Origin: Skermanella sp. TT6
GTDB lineage: Bacteria; Pseudomonadota; Alphaproteobacteria; Azospirillales; Azospirillaceae
Reading direction: 5' to 3'
Assembly: GCF_016653635.2 (NCBI RefSeq)
Contig: NZ_CP067420.1
Span: 3,798,501 to 3,862,500, forward strand
DNA length: 64,000 nucleotides
Positions 8,764 to 18,643 of the stretch are shown in pieces (the stretch's first letter is position 1; each line of letters starts with the position of its first letter). Under the pieces are notes generated by a model. The model made no database searches. It saw only the letters and a list, made by a program, of their open reading frames with translations, and was not told where the DNA came from. The position numbers and the translations under genes are program-made.

Positions 8764-8889
8764 TTAATCGATCAACTCCACTGTGCCGGGCCAGTAGTCG
8801 GCCATGTCGTGGGGCCGGATGAGATCCTTCCTGGCCTCGTCGAGCAGGTCGGCGTAAGCCATCTGAAGGGCGAAGGGCAGTCGTTCCAT
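8764..8889 (-). CDS. Small protein or 5' remnant (41 aa)
   Basis: A 41-codon frame starts MERLPFALQMAYADLLDEAR and ends with TVELID before TAA. It abuts family B element copy 1 at its 3' end, so it may be the first part of a longer gene cut off by that element. I do not recognise the product with confidence. It is supported by an AT-rich promoter-like region immediately upstream on the minus strand (TTATAC, 17 bases, TATAAC) embedded in an inverted repeat. No strong ribosome site is seen. Confidence 0.45.
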   Translation of the reverse strand: MERLPFALQMAYADLLDEARKDLIRPHDMADYWPGTVELID

Positions 8890-8905
8890 CGGCCGTCCCC
8901 GGATT

Positions 8906-8935
8906 GTTATACTTGAACTGCGGAAAAAGTATAAC
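8906..8935 (-). promoter_or_regulatory. Promoter with operator-like inverted repeat
   Basis: GTTATACTT (8906-8914) and AAGTATAAC (8927-8935) form a perfect 9-bp inverted repeat in otherwise GC-rich DNA. Read on the minus strand the same bases give TTATAC, 17 bases, TATAAC, so a dimeric repressor bound here would cover both promoter elements of the 41-aa frame. This is inference from sequence alone. Confidence 0.45.
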
Positions 8936-8986
8936 AAGCCGCGTCGCCGCCGCTCCCTCAGCGATGACCGAGGGTCTTTCCGCCTC

Positions 8987-9598
8987 TCACTCCGCCTGGG
9001 CCGGCACGTTCCGGCCCGACACCGTCGGCTCCGGCGGGGCCGGCCGCTTCCGCGACATCTTGAACAGCACCAGGATCGCGATCAGGAACGCCGCCAGCAT
9101 CAGCAGGCCGAAGCCGGTCGCCAGGTCGCCCAGCACGTGCTGGAGCGCCATGCCGGCCAGATAGCCGGCGCCTGCGAAGCATATGGCCCAGACCCCGGCG
9201 GCGATGAAGTTGAGGATGGCGAAGCGCGACCATGGCAGCCCGCTCATTCCCATGGCGAAGGAGCTGAAGTTGCGCACCCCGTAGATGAAGCGGAAGCTGA
9301 GGATGAAGCCGGTGCTGTACCGCTTGAGCAGGTTCAGCGCATGGTCGACGCCCGGCTTCCAGCGGGGAAAGCGCAGCAACAGCCGGGCCCCGTAGCGCCT
9401 GCCGATCAGGAAGTAGAGCTGGTCCCCGAGGAAGCTTCCCGCCCAGGCGAAACCGATCAGCGTCGTAAGGTCAAGGATGCCCTCGCGCGCAGCCACGCCG
9501 GAGAAAATGACGAACGTTTCACCTTCGAGAAATGTCCATGCAAAAACAACGGCATAGTAATAGTTACCATAATCCTTGATGGTTTCCAGAATATCCAC
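8987..9598 (-). CDS. DedA family membrane protein
   Basis: The 203-aa protein is a DedA/VTT-domain membrane protein, a family linked to undecaprenyl phosphate or phospholipid flipping and membrane homeostasis. FLEGETFVIFSGVAAREG and GFAWAGSFLGDQLYFLIGRR near the N-terminus, and the arginine-containing FRFIYGVRNFSSFAMGMSG in the middle, are family signatures. About five hydrophobic segments are visible. I chose the GTG at 9598 because AGGAG lies 7 bases upstream; an ATG at 9667 would add 23 uncharacteristic residues. The C-terminal tail is Pro-rich. Confidence 0.88.
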   Translation of the reverse strand: MDILETIKDYGNYYYAVVFAWTFLEGETFVIFSGVAAREGILDLTTLIGFAWAGSFLGDQLYFLIGRRYGARLLLRFPRWKPGVDHALNLLKRYSTGFILSFRFIYGVRNFSSFAMGMSGLPWSRFAILNFIAAGVWAICFAGAGYLAGMALQHVLGDLATGFGLLMLAAFLIAILVLFKMSRKRPAPPEPTVSGRNVPAQAE

Positions 9599-9764
9599 CG
9601 CGCGCTCCTGGGACAGGCCGATTCTTATGTGTTGGTCGCACTCTATCGGGAATCGTGGCGGTTGCATACCGCATTGGTGACATTTGGATCGATATACCCG
9701 TCCCGTCGCACTGCACCATCGGGATGACCGGAAGAGACCCCTGATCCGCGGGAGGCGGACCGGG

Positions 9765-11894
9765 TCAGGCAGCCTGCCGGATGGCCGGCCGCCGCTCCGC
9801 GGCGAAGCGCGCCACCGCCCCGTCGGCTCCCTTGATGTGGGTCTGCCACCATCCGCCCAGCAGGCCGACCACGTCGATTCCCCGGATCTCGGCGCCCTTG
9901 CGGTAGGTCTCGGAGAGCGCGTCGAGGCGGGAGATGAACATCTGGTGCTGGCGGCGGTGCTCGCCCGCCTCCGGATAGCCGATGCGGGTCATGAACTCCT
10001 CCTCCTCGCTGAAATGCTCGAAGGCGTAAGCGCGCAGTTCGTCGAAGGCGGCGGACAGGACCTTCGGGTCCTCTCCGCGCTTCACGCTGGCGTAAACGCG
10101 GTTGGCAAGCTCCAGCAGTTTCCTGTGCTCGGCGTCGATGCGGGGGATACCGAACTCCAGGTCCGCCCCCCACTCGACCAGGGCGCCGACCTCGACCTCC
10201 TCGAAGCGGACCTGCTTCAGGAAGCCGTCGACCTTCCGCTTCAGCACCTCGGCGTATTCCCCGAGCGCCTCGGCGGTCCGGTGCATTTCCTCGGTGGCGC
10301 CGGCAGACTCAGTCGCGGCCAGCTCGACCAGGGCGATCGCGTCGGTCACGCCCGCCGTTCCCGCCGCTCCCTGGTCGGCGTTGCGCGCGATCTCCTGCGT
10401 GGCCGAGTGCTGCTGCTCGACCGCGGTCGAGATCGCCGCGGCGACCCCGCTCATGTCGCGGTTGACCTGCACGATCGCCGCGATGGCCTCCGCCGACGCG
10501 TGGGTGCCGCCCTGGATCTCGGCGATCCGGCGGGTGATCTCCTCGGTCGCCCGGGCGGTCTGGGTGGCCAGCGCCTTCACTTCCGACGCGACGATGGCGA
10601 AGCCCTTGCCGGCCTCCCCGGCGCGCGCGGCCTCGATGGTCGCGTTGAGGGCCAGCAGGTTGGTCTGCCCGGCGATGTCCGCGATCAGCTGGACGACGGC
10701 GCCGATCCCGCCGACCTTCTCCTCCAGGAGGCGGATCGCGTCGCTGGTCACGGCCGTCTCCCTCACCGCCGTCACCGCCATGGCCGATGCCTGCGTCGCC
10801 TGCCGCGAGATCTCGTGGATCGAGCTGCTCAGCTCCTCCGCGGCGGCCGCCACGGTCTGCACGCTGGCCAGCGCCTCCCCCGAGGAAGCGGAGACGGTCG
10901 CGACCTGCGCCTGGGTCTCCCGCACGCCGGCCGACATCCGCCGGGCGTTGTCGCGCATGGCCTGGTCGGCGGCGGTCAGGCCGTCCAGGATGCCGACGAC
11001 CGTCACCTCGAACTCCCGGATGAAGGTCTCCATCTGCCGCTGCTTGCGCTCCTTCTCCAGCCGCTGGCTCTCCTGGGTTTCGGACAGCATGCGGGCCTGG
11101 ATCAGCCCGTCCTTGAACACCTCGACCGTCCGGGCCATGTCGCCGATCTCGTCCGCCCGGCCGGTGGCCGGCACCGCGACGTCGACGGAGCCCTGGGACA
11201 GGCGGGTCATAACCAGCCGAAGGCCGGAGAGCGGGCGCACGATCGATCGGGTGACCAGGGCCGCCCCGCCCAGCACGACGGCCATCACCGCCGCGAAGAT
11301 GGCGACCAGGAACAGGGCCTTCTGCCGGAAGACGCGGTCGACGTCATCGACGTAGATCCCGGTGCCGACGACCCAGTCCCAGCCGGGGATGCGTTTCACG
11401 TACGAAATCTTCGGCAGCGGCTCGGTTTCCCCGGGCTTCGTCCAGCGGTACCGGACGAAACCGCTGCCCTGCTCCCGCGCGACCTGGTTGAACGCCTCGA
11501 ACATCGCCATGCCGTCGGCGTCCCTGATGTCGAGGACGCTTCGGCCGATCCGCTCCGGCAGGGTCGGATGACCGATCAGGATGCCGTCGAGATCGTTGAT
11601 CCAGAAATAATTGGTGTTCTCGTAGCGCAGCATGGCGATCGCGTCGACCGCCGCCCGCCTGGCGGCGTCCTGGGGCACGGCGCCCCTGGCGGCCATCTCC
11701 GCGTGGGTGACCGCGATGTTGGCCGCGGCATCGACGAGGTCGCGCGCCTTCAGCACGCGGTCATGCAGCAGTTCGGAGCGGAGATTGACCAGCGCGATGA
11801 CGCCGATGACGACCATGCCGGCGGATGCCAGGAAAACCAGGGCCATGAGGCGGCCTTGAAGCCTGACTTGCGGCAATCCCAACCGAACCGACAT
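9765..11894 (-). CDS. Methyl-accepting chemotaxis protein with C-terminal hemerythrin domain
   Basis: The 709-aa receptor reads, in order: TM1 near residues 15-37, a periplasmic single-Cache domain ([35 protein letters not shown]), TM2 near 195-215, HAMP, a signalling domain with the hairpin motif [20 protein letters not shown], and a C-terminal bacteriohemerythrin domain. The last contains the diiron ligand pattern [30 protein letters not shown] and [10 protein letters not shown]. Hemerythrin binds O2 or NO, so the protein may link aerotaxis or redox sensing to flagellar control together with a small ligand sensed by Cache. GGGGGA lies 6 bases from the chosen ATG; an upstream ATG at 11954 is less likely. 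Confidence 0.92.
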   Translation of the reverse strand: MSVRLGLPQVRLQGRLMALVFLASAGMVVIGVIALVNLRSELLHDRVLKARDLVDAAANIAVTHAEMAARGAVPQDAARRAAVDAIAMLRYENTNYFWINDLDGILIGHPTLPERIGRSVLDIRDADGMAMFEAFNQVAREQGSGFVRYRWTKPGETEPLPKISYVKRIPGWDWVVGTGIYVDDVDRVFRQKALFLVAIFAAVMAVVLGGAALVTRSIVRPLSGLRLVMTRLSQGSVDVAVPATGRADEIGDMARTVEVFKDGLIQARMLSETQESQRLEKERKQRQMETFIREFEVTVVGILDGLTAADQAMRDNARRMSAGVRETQAQVATVSASSGEALASVQTVAAAAEELSSSIHEISRQATQASAMAVTAVRETAVTSDAIRLLEEKVGGIGAVVQLIADIAGQTNLLALNATIEAARAGEAGKGFAIVASEVKALATQTARATEEITRRIAEIQGGTHASAEAIAAIVQVNRDMSGVAAAISTAVEQQHSATQEIARNADQGAAGTAGVTDAIALVELAATESAGATEEMHRTAEALGEYAEVLKRKVDGFLKQVRFEEVEVGALVEWGADLEFGIPRIDAEHRKLLELANRVYASVKRGEDPKVLSAAFDELRAYAFEHFSEEEEFMTRIGYPEAGEHRRQHQMFISRLDALSETYRKGAEIRGIDVVGLLGGWWQTHIKGADGAVARFAAERRPAIRQAA

Positions 11895-11962
11895 CACTGA
11901 TCCCCCGGACTCGACCGGACGCGGATGAGCCGCGTCCGGCAAGATCCTGAGCACCAGCGATT

Positions 11963-12035
11963 AAAAAAATTACATTTGGATGTCCGGATCGACGGCTGCG
12001 GCGGTGGGCAAATTGCCGCAGCCGCCGATCCGGAC
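11963..12035 (-). terminator. Rho-independent terminator of the glgE fusion gene
   Basis: Arms at 11982-12002 and 12015-12035 pair over 21 bp with one mismatch around a 12-base loop. On the minus strand the stem is followed about 12 bases later by a run of seven T (A-run at 11963-11969 on the plus strand). It lies 12 bp beyond the glgE stop and separates it from the chemoreceptor gene. Confidence 0.75.
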
Positions 12036-12047
12036 GGCGACCGGGAC

Positions 12048-15000
12048 CTATGTCCGCAGGCCGAGCCCCGGCGGAATGATCCGCCAGATCCCGCAGGGGT
12101 TATTGAACGGGTCGAGATGGATCTGCTGGAGCTTGCCGTACCAGAAGAAGCGCCCGCCGGTGAAAAGGTCCTCGACCTCCACGTGGGCGCTGTCCGGCAG
12201 GCCCAGTTCCCATAGCGGGACCTCGATGGTCGCCCCGTGGGCGTTGTGCGGGTCCAGGTTGGCGGCGATCAGGATGAAGTTGTCCTTGTTCGGCGTCATC
12301 TTGCCGTAATACAGGATGTTGTCGTCGAAGGCGTTGTAGAAGCGCAGGTTGTCGTACTCGTGCAGCGCCGGGTTCTCCCGCCGAATCTTGTTGATCCGCG
12401 TGATGTAGCTCCGGATGTTGCCCGGCCGGTCCCAGTCCCACGCCTTGATCTCGTACTTCTCGGAGTTCAGGTACTCCTCCTTGCCCGGGATCGGCGCGCC
12501 CTCGCACAGCTCGTAGCCGCTGTAGAGGCCGTAGACGCTGGACAGGGTGGAGGCCAGCACGGCGCGCATCTTGAACGCCGCCGGGCCGCCGGTCTGCAGG
12601 ATCGGCGGGTTGATGTCGGGCGTGTTGGCGAAGAAGTTGGCCCGCATGTACTCCTTGGGCTCCAGCGAGGTCAGCTCGACCAGATAGTCCGTGATCTCCT
12701 GCTTGAAATTGCGCCAGGTGAAGTACGAATAGCTCTGGGTGAATCCCACCTTGGCCAGCCGCTTCATCATCTTCGGCTTAGTGAAGGCCTCGGCCAGGAA
12801 CAGCGCGTCGGGATGGCGGTCCTGCACTTCGCGGATCATCCATTCCCAGAACGGCAGCGGCTTGGTGTGCGGGTTGTCCACCCGGAAGATCTTGACGCCC
12901 CGGTCCGCCCAGAACAGCACGACGTCGCGCAGCGCGTACCAGATGTCGGGCATGGCGCCGCGGTAGAAGTGGACGTTCACGATGTCCTGGTACTTCTTGG
13001 GCGGGTTCTCGGCATACTTGATGGTGCCGTCGGGGCGCCAGTCGAACCACTCCGGATGCTGCTTGATCCAGGGATGGTCGGGCGAGCACTGGATCGCGAA
13101 GTCGATCGCGATCTCCAGCCCGTGGGAATGGGCAGCCTTCACCAGCCGCTCGAAATCCTCGAAGCTGCCCAGCTCGGGATGCAGCGCGTCGTGGCCGCCC
13201 TCGTCGGAGCCGATCGCGTAGGGGCTCCCGACATCGCCCTCGCCGGCGTTCAGGGTGTTGTTCCTGCCCTTGCGGAAGGTCCGCCCGATCGGGTGGATCG
13301 GCGTGAAGTAAAGCACGTCGAAGCCCATGTCGCGCACATAGGGCAGCTTCTTGATGACGTCGTCGAAGGTGCCGTGGCGGTTCGGATCGTCGCTCATGGA
13401 GCGCGGGAACACCTCGTACCACGCGGCGTAGCGCGCCGCGGTCCGGTCTACGAAGCATTCCAGCTCGCTCTTGTAGCGGGACCGGTTCGTGCGCTCGCCC
13501 GACCGGCGCATGGCGATGTGCAGGTCGTTAGACAGCAGCAGCCTCGTCGCCAGCTCGTCGTCCGCCCGTCCGCCGTCCTCCCCGCCGTGGGCCAGCCGGT
13601 TCAGCGTGGTGTCCATCACCTCGCGGTCGGGACCGGTGGCCTTGGCGGCGGCCCGCTCGACCAGTTCCCGCCCCTCGATCAGCTCCAGCGAGATCACCTG
13701 GCCGGCGTCGCGCTTCTTGATGAAGTCGCCCCGCCAGGTCTCGAACAGGTCGCGCCACGCCTCGACCGTGTACCAGTATCGGCCGTTCTGGGTCAGCGGG
13801 ATGCGGCCGGTCCACCTGTCGTTGTCGAAGAAGACCAGCGGCTCCTCGTGCCAGGCGTCGTCGCCCTGGACGCGGTATTTCAGGCAGGCGTTGATCTTCT
13901 CGTGCCCGTCGGAGAAGACGTCGGCCCAGACCTCCAGCACGTCGCCGACCTCGCGCTTGATCGCGAAGCGGCCGCCGTCCAGCTCGGGATAGATCGCCTC
14001 GATGGCGATGCGGTCCGCCGCCAGGCTCTCCAGCAGCCGTCCCGAGGCTTCCTTGCGCTCGGCGCTATCCACGCCGTTCGAGACCTTGGCCCGGGCCTCC
14101 GGGTTGCCGCGGAACACCCTCATCTCCAGGGGCGCCAGCACGATCGGCTCGCCCGGCCGGAACAGCTGCGGCGAGCATTGCGGCGTCACGTCGCGGAACC
14201 CGTCGAACTGCCCGCCGGTCGCGGCCAGCAGCGGGCCGGGATCGATGGTGTGGGACCGGTTCTCGTCGGGATTGATCAGGATGACGGCGCAATCGTCGAC
14301 GTCGCCGGCGCCCTTGCGGCACAGGCCGACCAGCGGGCTGTGCGGGGCCGTGATGCGGAACTGCGGGCCTTCCACGTTGAAGGCCGGCGTCGCGGCCCGC
14401 ATCGCGTTCACGTCGGCGACGAACTGGCTGATGTCGACCTTCGGCTCCTCCCAGTCCTCCGGCGTGGTCTTGACCACGTCCATCTTGCGCGTGAAGCCGT
14501 ATTCGTAGCCGACCGGCATCATCACGCCCGAGGAGAAGCAGGCCGAGAACAGGTAGCGCATCTTCAGGTGCGCGGCCAGCCGCTCCCGGTCCTGGCTGCC
14601 CACGTCGGCGGCCAGCCGGTCGGTGTCGTGGCTCTCGGGGAAGGCGACCGACGGGGCGATGTGGCGGAACTGGTTGTACTGGTCGAGCAGCCAGGGGGCC
14701 TGGAAGTCCCACCATTTGGCGCTGTTGAACAGATAGTCGAACCCGGCGTCGCCCAGCGCATCGACCTGCTCGATCGTGCAGCCCAGGGTCTCCGCGTAGA
14801 ACTCGACCTCGCCGTCCACCTCGTGGGCGGCGTCGATCAGCGCCCGCCAGACCGAGGCGGGCACCTGGTACGCGGCGTCGCAGCGGAAGCCCTTGACGCC
14901 CAGGCCGACATGGTGGCGGACATAGTTGGCCCAGTACTCGACCAGCCCGGCGCGGGCCTGCTCGTTCTCGTAGTCCAGCTCGGCCAAGTCGCCCCAGATC

Positions 15001-15404
15001 GTGACGTTGCTCGGATCGACCGGATCGACCGCGCGCGGGCTGTAGAGGCTGCCATCGGCCTCGCGGCGGTACCAGTCGGGATGCTGCTCGGCCAGGACCG
15101 CGTCCTTGGCGGTGTGGTTGACCACCAGATCCAGCATCACCCGCAGGCCCTTCTCCCGCGCGTTCCGGCAGAAGCCCCGGATCAGGTCGTCGGGGTGTTC
15201 CGACGCTCCGCCCTGGAAGCGATCGTGCAGCCGGTACGGGTCCTTGACCGCGTAGAGGCTGCCGGAGAACCCCGGGTAATGGATGGGGTTGAGGAAGACC
15301 CAGTCGAACTGCATTCCGGCGATGCGCGCCAGATGCCCGGACCAATCATGGACCGAGCCGACCAGCAGCGGGAAAAGATTGTAGATCCGCGGTCCGAGAG
15401 TCAC
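12048..15404 (-). CDS. glgE: GH13 domain fused to maltosyltransferase GlgE
   Basis: This 1118-aa protein joins two glycoside-hydrolase 13 units. Residues about 1-420 form an alpha-amylase-like domain with VMLDLVVNHT, KGFRCDAAYQVP, EFYAETLG and FPESHDTDRLA, so its Asp/Glu/Asp triad looks intact. Residues about 450-1118 are GlgE: a DUF3416 beta-domain (AIEAIYPELDGGRFAIKREV), then KIFRVDNPHTKPLPFWEW (nucleophile Asp), LFLAEAFTKPKMM (acid Glu) and FFANTPDI. GlgE transfers maltosyl units from maltose-1-phosphate to alpha-1,4-glucan in the cytoplasm. The N-terminal domain is extra compared with actinobacterial GlgE (about 670 aa) and may trim or recycle glucan. It is divergent from the ppk2 gene and followed by a strong terminator. 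Confidence 0.92.
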   Translation of the reverse strand: MTLGPRIYNLFPLLVGSVHDWSGHLARIAGMQFDWVFLNPIHYPGFSGSLYAVKDPYRLHDRFQGGASEHPDDLIRGFCRNAREKGLRVMLDLVVNHTAKDAVLAEQHPDWYRREADGSLYSPRAVDPVDPSNVTIWGDLAELDYENEQARAGLVEYWANYVRHHVGLGVKGFRCDAAYQVPASVWRALIDAAHEVDGEVEFYAETLGCTIEQVDALGDAGFDYLFNSAKWWDFQAPWLLDQYNQFRHIAPSVAFPESHDTDRLAADVGSQDRERLAAHLKMRYLFSACFSSGVMMPVGYEYGFTRKMDVVKTTPEDWEEPKVDISQFVADVNAMRAATPAFNVEGPQFRITAPHSPLVGLCRKGAGDVDDCAVILINPDENRSHTIDPGPLLAATGGQFDGFRDVTPQCSPQLFRPGEPIVLAPLEMRVFRGNPEARAKVSNGVDSAERKEASGRLLESLAADRIAIEAIYPELDGGRFAIKREVGDVLEVWADVFSDGHEKINACLKYRVQGDDAWHEEPLVFFDNDRWTGRIPLTQNGRYWYTVEAWRDLFETWRGDFIKKRDAGQVISLELIEGRELVERAAAKATGPDREVMDTTLNRLAHGGEDGGRADDELATRLLLSNDLHIAMRRSGERTNRSRYKSELECFVDRTAARYAAWYEVFPRSMSDDPNRHGTFDDVIKKLPYVRDMGFDVLYFTPIHPIGRTFRKGRNNTLNAGEGDVGSPYAIGSDEGGHDALHPELGSFEDFERLVKAAHSHGLEIAIDFAIQCSPDHPWIKQHPEWFDWRPDGTIKYAENPPKKYQDIVNVHFYRGAMPDIWYALRDVVLFWADRGVKIFRVDNPHTKPLPFWEWMIREVQDRHPDALFLAEAFTKPKMMKRLAKVGFTQSYSYFTWRNFKQEITDYLVELTSLEPKEYMRANFFANTPDINPPILQTGGPAAFKMRAVLASTLSSVYGLYSGYELCEGAPIPGKEEYLNSEKYEIKAWDWDRPGNIRSYITRINKIRRENPALHEYDNLRFYNAFDDNILYYGKMTPNKDNFILIAANLDPHNAHGATIEVPLWELGLPDSAHVEVEDLFTGGRFFWYGKLQQIHLDPFNNPCGIWRIIPPGLGLRT

Positions 15405-15589
15405 TAGCCCATCCTCGCAACGTTGAACTTTCGCGGGTAGCTTCGGGCGGCGGTACCGGCACGGCGTGGTTCCACGCTCCGGCCGCCTGCCCCCTGCCCG
15501 CCGGTTGCGGATTAAACCGATGCGACCGAACTATGGTTCCACGCGTTGAACTCCGCACAAGCCCTCCCGCCGCAGACGAGACGACCCAG

Positions 15590-16426
15590 ATGAGCCGCAC
15601 CGAGATCAAGCCCGACAAGTCGAAGATCCGCCTGGACAAGCTGGTCCAGGACGGCGACCGTTTCGCCGACAAGGCGGCCTACGAGAAGCGGCTCGACGCC
15701 CTCCAGACCGAGCTGCTCCACATCCAGCAGACCTACTGGCACGAGAAGCGGCGGGCCGTGCTGGTGTTCGAGGGCTGGGACGCCGCGGGCAAGGGCGGTG
15801 CCATCCGCAGGATCACCGAACCGCTCGATCCGCGGGGATTCCATGTCTGGCCGATCGGCGCCCCCAAGCAGGAGGAAATAGGCCAGCATTACCTGTGGCG
15901 CTTCTGGCAGCGCCTGCCCGGCCCCGGCACCTTCGCGATCTTCGACCGCTCCTGGTACGGCAGGGTGCTGGTCGAGCGCGTCCAGGAGTTCGCCAAGCCC
16001 AAGGAATGGAAACGCGCCTACGACGAGATCAACGAGTTCGAGCGCCTGCTGGTGGACGACGGCGTGCGTATCGTGAAGCTGTTCTTCCACATCACCCAGG
16101 AGGAACAGCTCGACCGCTTCCGGGAACGCCTGACCAACCCCTACAAGCGCTGGAAGCTGACAGAGGAGGATCTGCGCAACCGGGCGCGCTGGGACGACTA
16201 TGTCGGGGCGGCCGAGGACATGTTCGACAAGACCTCCACCCTCGCCGTCCCCTGGCACGCCATCGCCGCGAACAGCAAGTGGCATGCCAGGGTCGCTTCG
16301 CTGGAGATCATCACCCAGGCCCTGCGCAGGGACGTCAACATCGCGCCGCCGCCGGTCGATCCCGCCGTGATCGACGCGGCCGCCGAGATGCTCGGCGTCC
16401 ATTTCAGCGGTCTGAAGGAGGCTTAG
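15590..16426 (+). CDS. ppk2: Polyphosphate kinase 2
   Basis: The 278-aa protein transfers phosphate between polyphosphate and nucleotides. The Walker A motif GWDAAGKGGAIRR (about residue 62), Walker B FDRSWYGRVLVERV and the lid segment NPYKRWKLTEEDLRNRARW are all present, as in one-domain class I PPK2 enzymes. I chose the ATG at 15590 (MSRTEIKPDK) since the usual family N-terminus starts close to there; a start at 15533 would add 19 residues. It is divergent from the glgE fusion gene across 185 bp that must hold both promoters. Confidence 0.93.
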   Translation: MSRTEIKPDKSKIRLDKLVQDGDRFADKAAYEKRLDALQTELLHIQQTYWHEKRRAVLVFEGWDAAGKGGAIRRITEPLDPRGFHVWPIGAPKQEEIGQHYLWRFWQRLPGPGTFAIFDRSWYGRVLVERVQEFAKPKEWKRAYDEINEFERLLVDDGVRIVKLFFHITQEEQLDRFRERLTNPYKRWKLTEEDLRNRARWDDYVGAAEDMFDKTSTLAVPWHAIAANSKWHARVASLEIITQALRRDVNIAPPPVDPAVIDAAAEMLGVHFSGLKEA

Positions 16427-16447
16427 GGAGCCGGCTCCCCCGCCCCC

Positions 16448-17527
16448 TCACCCGTCTTCCTGAAGCACGCCGCGGCGGATCTGGTCGCGCTCGATGCTCT
16501 CGAACAGCGCCCGGAAATTGCCCTCGCCGAACCCCTCGTCGCCCTTGCGCTGGATCACCTCGAAGAAGATCGGCCCGATCACCGTGTTGGTGAAGATCTG
16601 GAGCAGCAGGCCGCCGCCGGGCGCGCCGTCGATCAGCAGGTGGTCCCGCTTCAGGCGCTCCACGTCCTCGCCGTGTCCCGGCAGCCGCTCCGCCAGCATC
16701 TCGTAATAGGTGTCGGGGGGCGGCGCCAGGAACTCCACGCCCCGGCTGCGGGCCAGCTCGACCGTTCCGTAGATATCCTCGGTCGCCAGCGCGATGTGCT
16801 GGATGCCCTCGCCCTTGTAGGCCCGGAGATATTCCTCGATCTGCGACTTGTCGTCGGAGGATTCGTTGATCGGGATCCGGATCTTGCCGCAGGGGCTGGT
16901 CATCGCCTTGGACTTCAGCCCGGTCAGCTTGCCCTCGATGTCGAAATACCGGATCTCGCGGAAATTGAACAGTTTCGTATAGAAGTCGGACCACTCCGTC
17001 ATCCGGCCGCGATGCACGTTGTGGGTCAGGTGGTCGATCGAGGTCAGGCCGAGTCCCTTCGGCGCGCTCTCCGCCCCCTCGACGAACTCGAAATCGACGT
17101 CGTAGATGCTGCGGTCGCCGTAGCGGTCCACCAGATAGATCAGGCTGCCGCCGATGCCCTGGATCGCCGGGATGTTCAGCTCCATCGGCCCTGCGGTGCC
17201 GGCCACCCCTTTGGCGCCCAGTTCGACGGCCCTCCTGTAGGCATGGGCGGCGTCGGCGACGCGGAACGCGATCGCGCAGACGCTGGGGCCGTGGACCCTG
17301 GCGAAGGCCTGGGCGAAGCTGTCGGGCTCCGCGTTGACGATGAAGTTGACTCCGCCCTGACGGTACAGGGTCACGTCCTTGGAACGATGGCGCGCCACGG
17401 CGGTGAACCCCATCCGTTCGAACAGGGCGCCCAGTTCCTTGGTATCCGGAGCGGTGTACTCGACGAACTCGAACCCGTCGGTGCCCATCGGGTTCTGGTC
17501 GGTGATCCGGCCGTCTGGCTTCGGCAT
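16448..17527 (-). CDS. hpd: 4-hydroxyphenylpyruvate dioxygenase
   Basis: The 359-aa enzyme converts 4-hydroxyphenylpyruvate to homogentisate in tyrosine catabolism. The iron ligands are visible: His in [11 protein letters not shown], His in [14 protein letters not shown] and Glu in [20 protein letters not shown], which also includes the C-terminal gate helix ([16 protein letters not shown]). The start at 17527 is supported by GGGGAGGAAACC directly upstream; an upstream in-frame ATG at 17674 adds 49 unrelated residues. No other tyrosine-degradation gene is adjacent. Confidence 0.96.
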   Translation of the reverse strand: MPKPDGRITDQNPMGTDGFEFVEYTAPDTKELGALFERMGFTAVARHRSKDVTLYRQGGVNFIVNAEPDSFAQAFARVHGPSVCAIAFRVADAAHAYRRAVELGAKGVAGTAGPMELNIPAIQGIGGSLIYLVDRYGDRSIYDVDFEFVEGAESAPKGLGLTSIDHLTHNVHRGRMTEWSDFYTKLFNFREIRYFDIEGKLTGLKSKAMTSPCGKIRIPINESSDDKSQIEEYLRAYKGEGIQHIALATEDIYGTVELARSRGVEFLAPPPDTYYEMLAERLPGHGEDVERLKRDHLLIDGAPGGGLLLQIFTNTVIGPIFFEVIQRKGDEGFGEGNFRALFESIERDQIRRGVLQEDG

Positions 17528-17783
17528 GGTTTCCTCCCCTAATGGCTTTTCAGGCAGAGCAAGAAAGACCTGTTTAGCCATATGGGGCGCGGGACCGTTG
17601 CCCGCCGCCGAAATTTCCTCGATCCGGCGCGCGCCGGGTCCGGTACGCATCGCGGCTGCGGCAATGAGTCCCAAAATGATTTATAGAGTTATGTAGTTTT
17701 CCTGGATTGTTACAGGTCAAAGGCATCAACATTACAAAAATAATAAGATTACACTGCTGGAGAAATCTCGTCTCACCGATGCA

Positions 17784-17812
17784 TTGTCAGCGACCTCTAT
17801 TTAGATGTATAT
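17784..17812 (+). promoter_or_regulatory. Sigma70-like promoter of the plcP-like operon
   Basis: TTGTCA (17784-17789), a 17-base spacer and GTATAT (17807-17812) lie 37 bases before the ATG at 17849. The 170-bp region upstream is AT-rich compared with its surroundings and contains TGTTACAGGTCAAAGG, which might hold an activator site such as a Pho box; that part is speculation. Confidence 0.5.
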
Positions 17813-17848
17813 CGGCGCCGACTTCGCAAGCCCTAGAGGAGCCGGCGC

Positions 17849-18643
17849 ATGCAGCCAGACATTGGTGTGCGGCACTATCGAAGCATCTGGATCTCGGACG
17901 TTCACCTGGGAACCCGCGGTTGCCAGGCCGACCTTCTTCTGGATTTCCTCCGCTGTCACGAGTCCGAGTACCTGTATCTCGTCGGCGACATCGTCGACGG
18001 GTGGCGGCTGAAGCGCAGCTGGTACTGGCCGCAGGCCCACAACGACGTGGTCCAGAAGCTTCTGCGCCGCGCGCGCAAGGGCGCCAAGGTCTTCTACATC
18101 CCGGGCAACCATGACGAGGCGTTCCGGGAATATATCGGGTTGAACTTCGGCGGGGTCGCCGTGGTCGAGGATGCGGTCCATACCACGGCCGACGGAAGGC
18201 GGCTCCTGGTGATCCACGGCGACCAGTTCGACGCCGTCGTCAAATACGCCAAATGGCTCGCCCACCTGGGCGACGGCGCCTATACGGCGCTGCTCGGGAT
18301 CAACACCTGGTTCAACTATGTGCGCCGAAAGCTGGGTTTCACGTACTGGTCCCTTTCGGCCTACCTGAAGCACCGCGTCAAGAACGCCGTCGAGTATATC
18401 GGCGACTACGAGAAGGCGCTGGCGGAGGAGGCGCGCCGCCGCAACGTCGATGGAGTCATCTGCGGGCATATCCACAGCGCCGAAATGCGTCCCATGGAGG
18501 GGGTGCTCTATTGCAACGACGGAGATTGGGTCGAATCCTGCACGGCTCTCGTCGAGCACGAGAGCGGCGAGCTGGAAATCATAAACTGGGCGGCTTCACG
18601 TCGCTTGCTGCCAGTCAAGGTCTCAGCCAGGGCGGCAGCGTGA
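17849..18643 (+). CDS. PlcP/LpxH-like metallophosphoesterase
   Basis: This 264-aa calcineurin-type phosphoesterase carries every metal motif: ISDVHLG, LVGDIVDGW, PGNHDE, VIHGDQFD and GHIHSAEMR. Proteins of this type are usually called UDP-2,3-diacylglucosamine diphosphatase (LpxH). The stretch SLSAYLKHRVKNAVEYIGDY and the GT4 gene overlapping its 3' end fit better, in my reading, with PlcP, the phosphate-starvation phospholipase C-like enzyme of alphaproteobacteria that releases diacylglycerol for glycolipid synthesis. The choice between LpxH and PlcP is inference. GAGGAG lies upstream of the ATG, and the TGA overlaps the next GTG. Confidence 0.8.
   Translation: MQPDIGVRHYRSIWISDVHLGTRGCQADLLLDFLRCHESEYLYLVGDIVDGWRLKRSWYWPQAHNDVVQKLLRRARKGAKVFYIPGNHDEAFREYIGLNFGGVAVVEDAVHTTADGRRLLVIHGDQFDAVVKYAKWLAHLGDGAYTALLGINTWFNYVRRKLGFTYWSLSAYLKHRVKNAVEYIGDYEKALAEEARRRNVDGVICGHIHSAEMRPMEGVLYCNDGDWVESCTALVEHESGELEIINWAASRRLLPVKVSARAAA

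Noticed and set aside
12237-15407. A 1056-codon plus-strand frame opposite the glgE fusion gene
   Set aside because: Antisense shadow; all recognisable motifs are on the minus strand.
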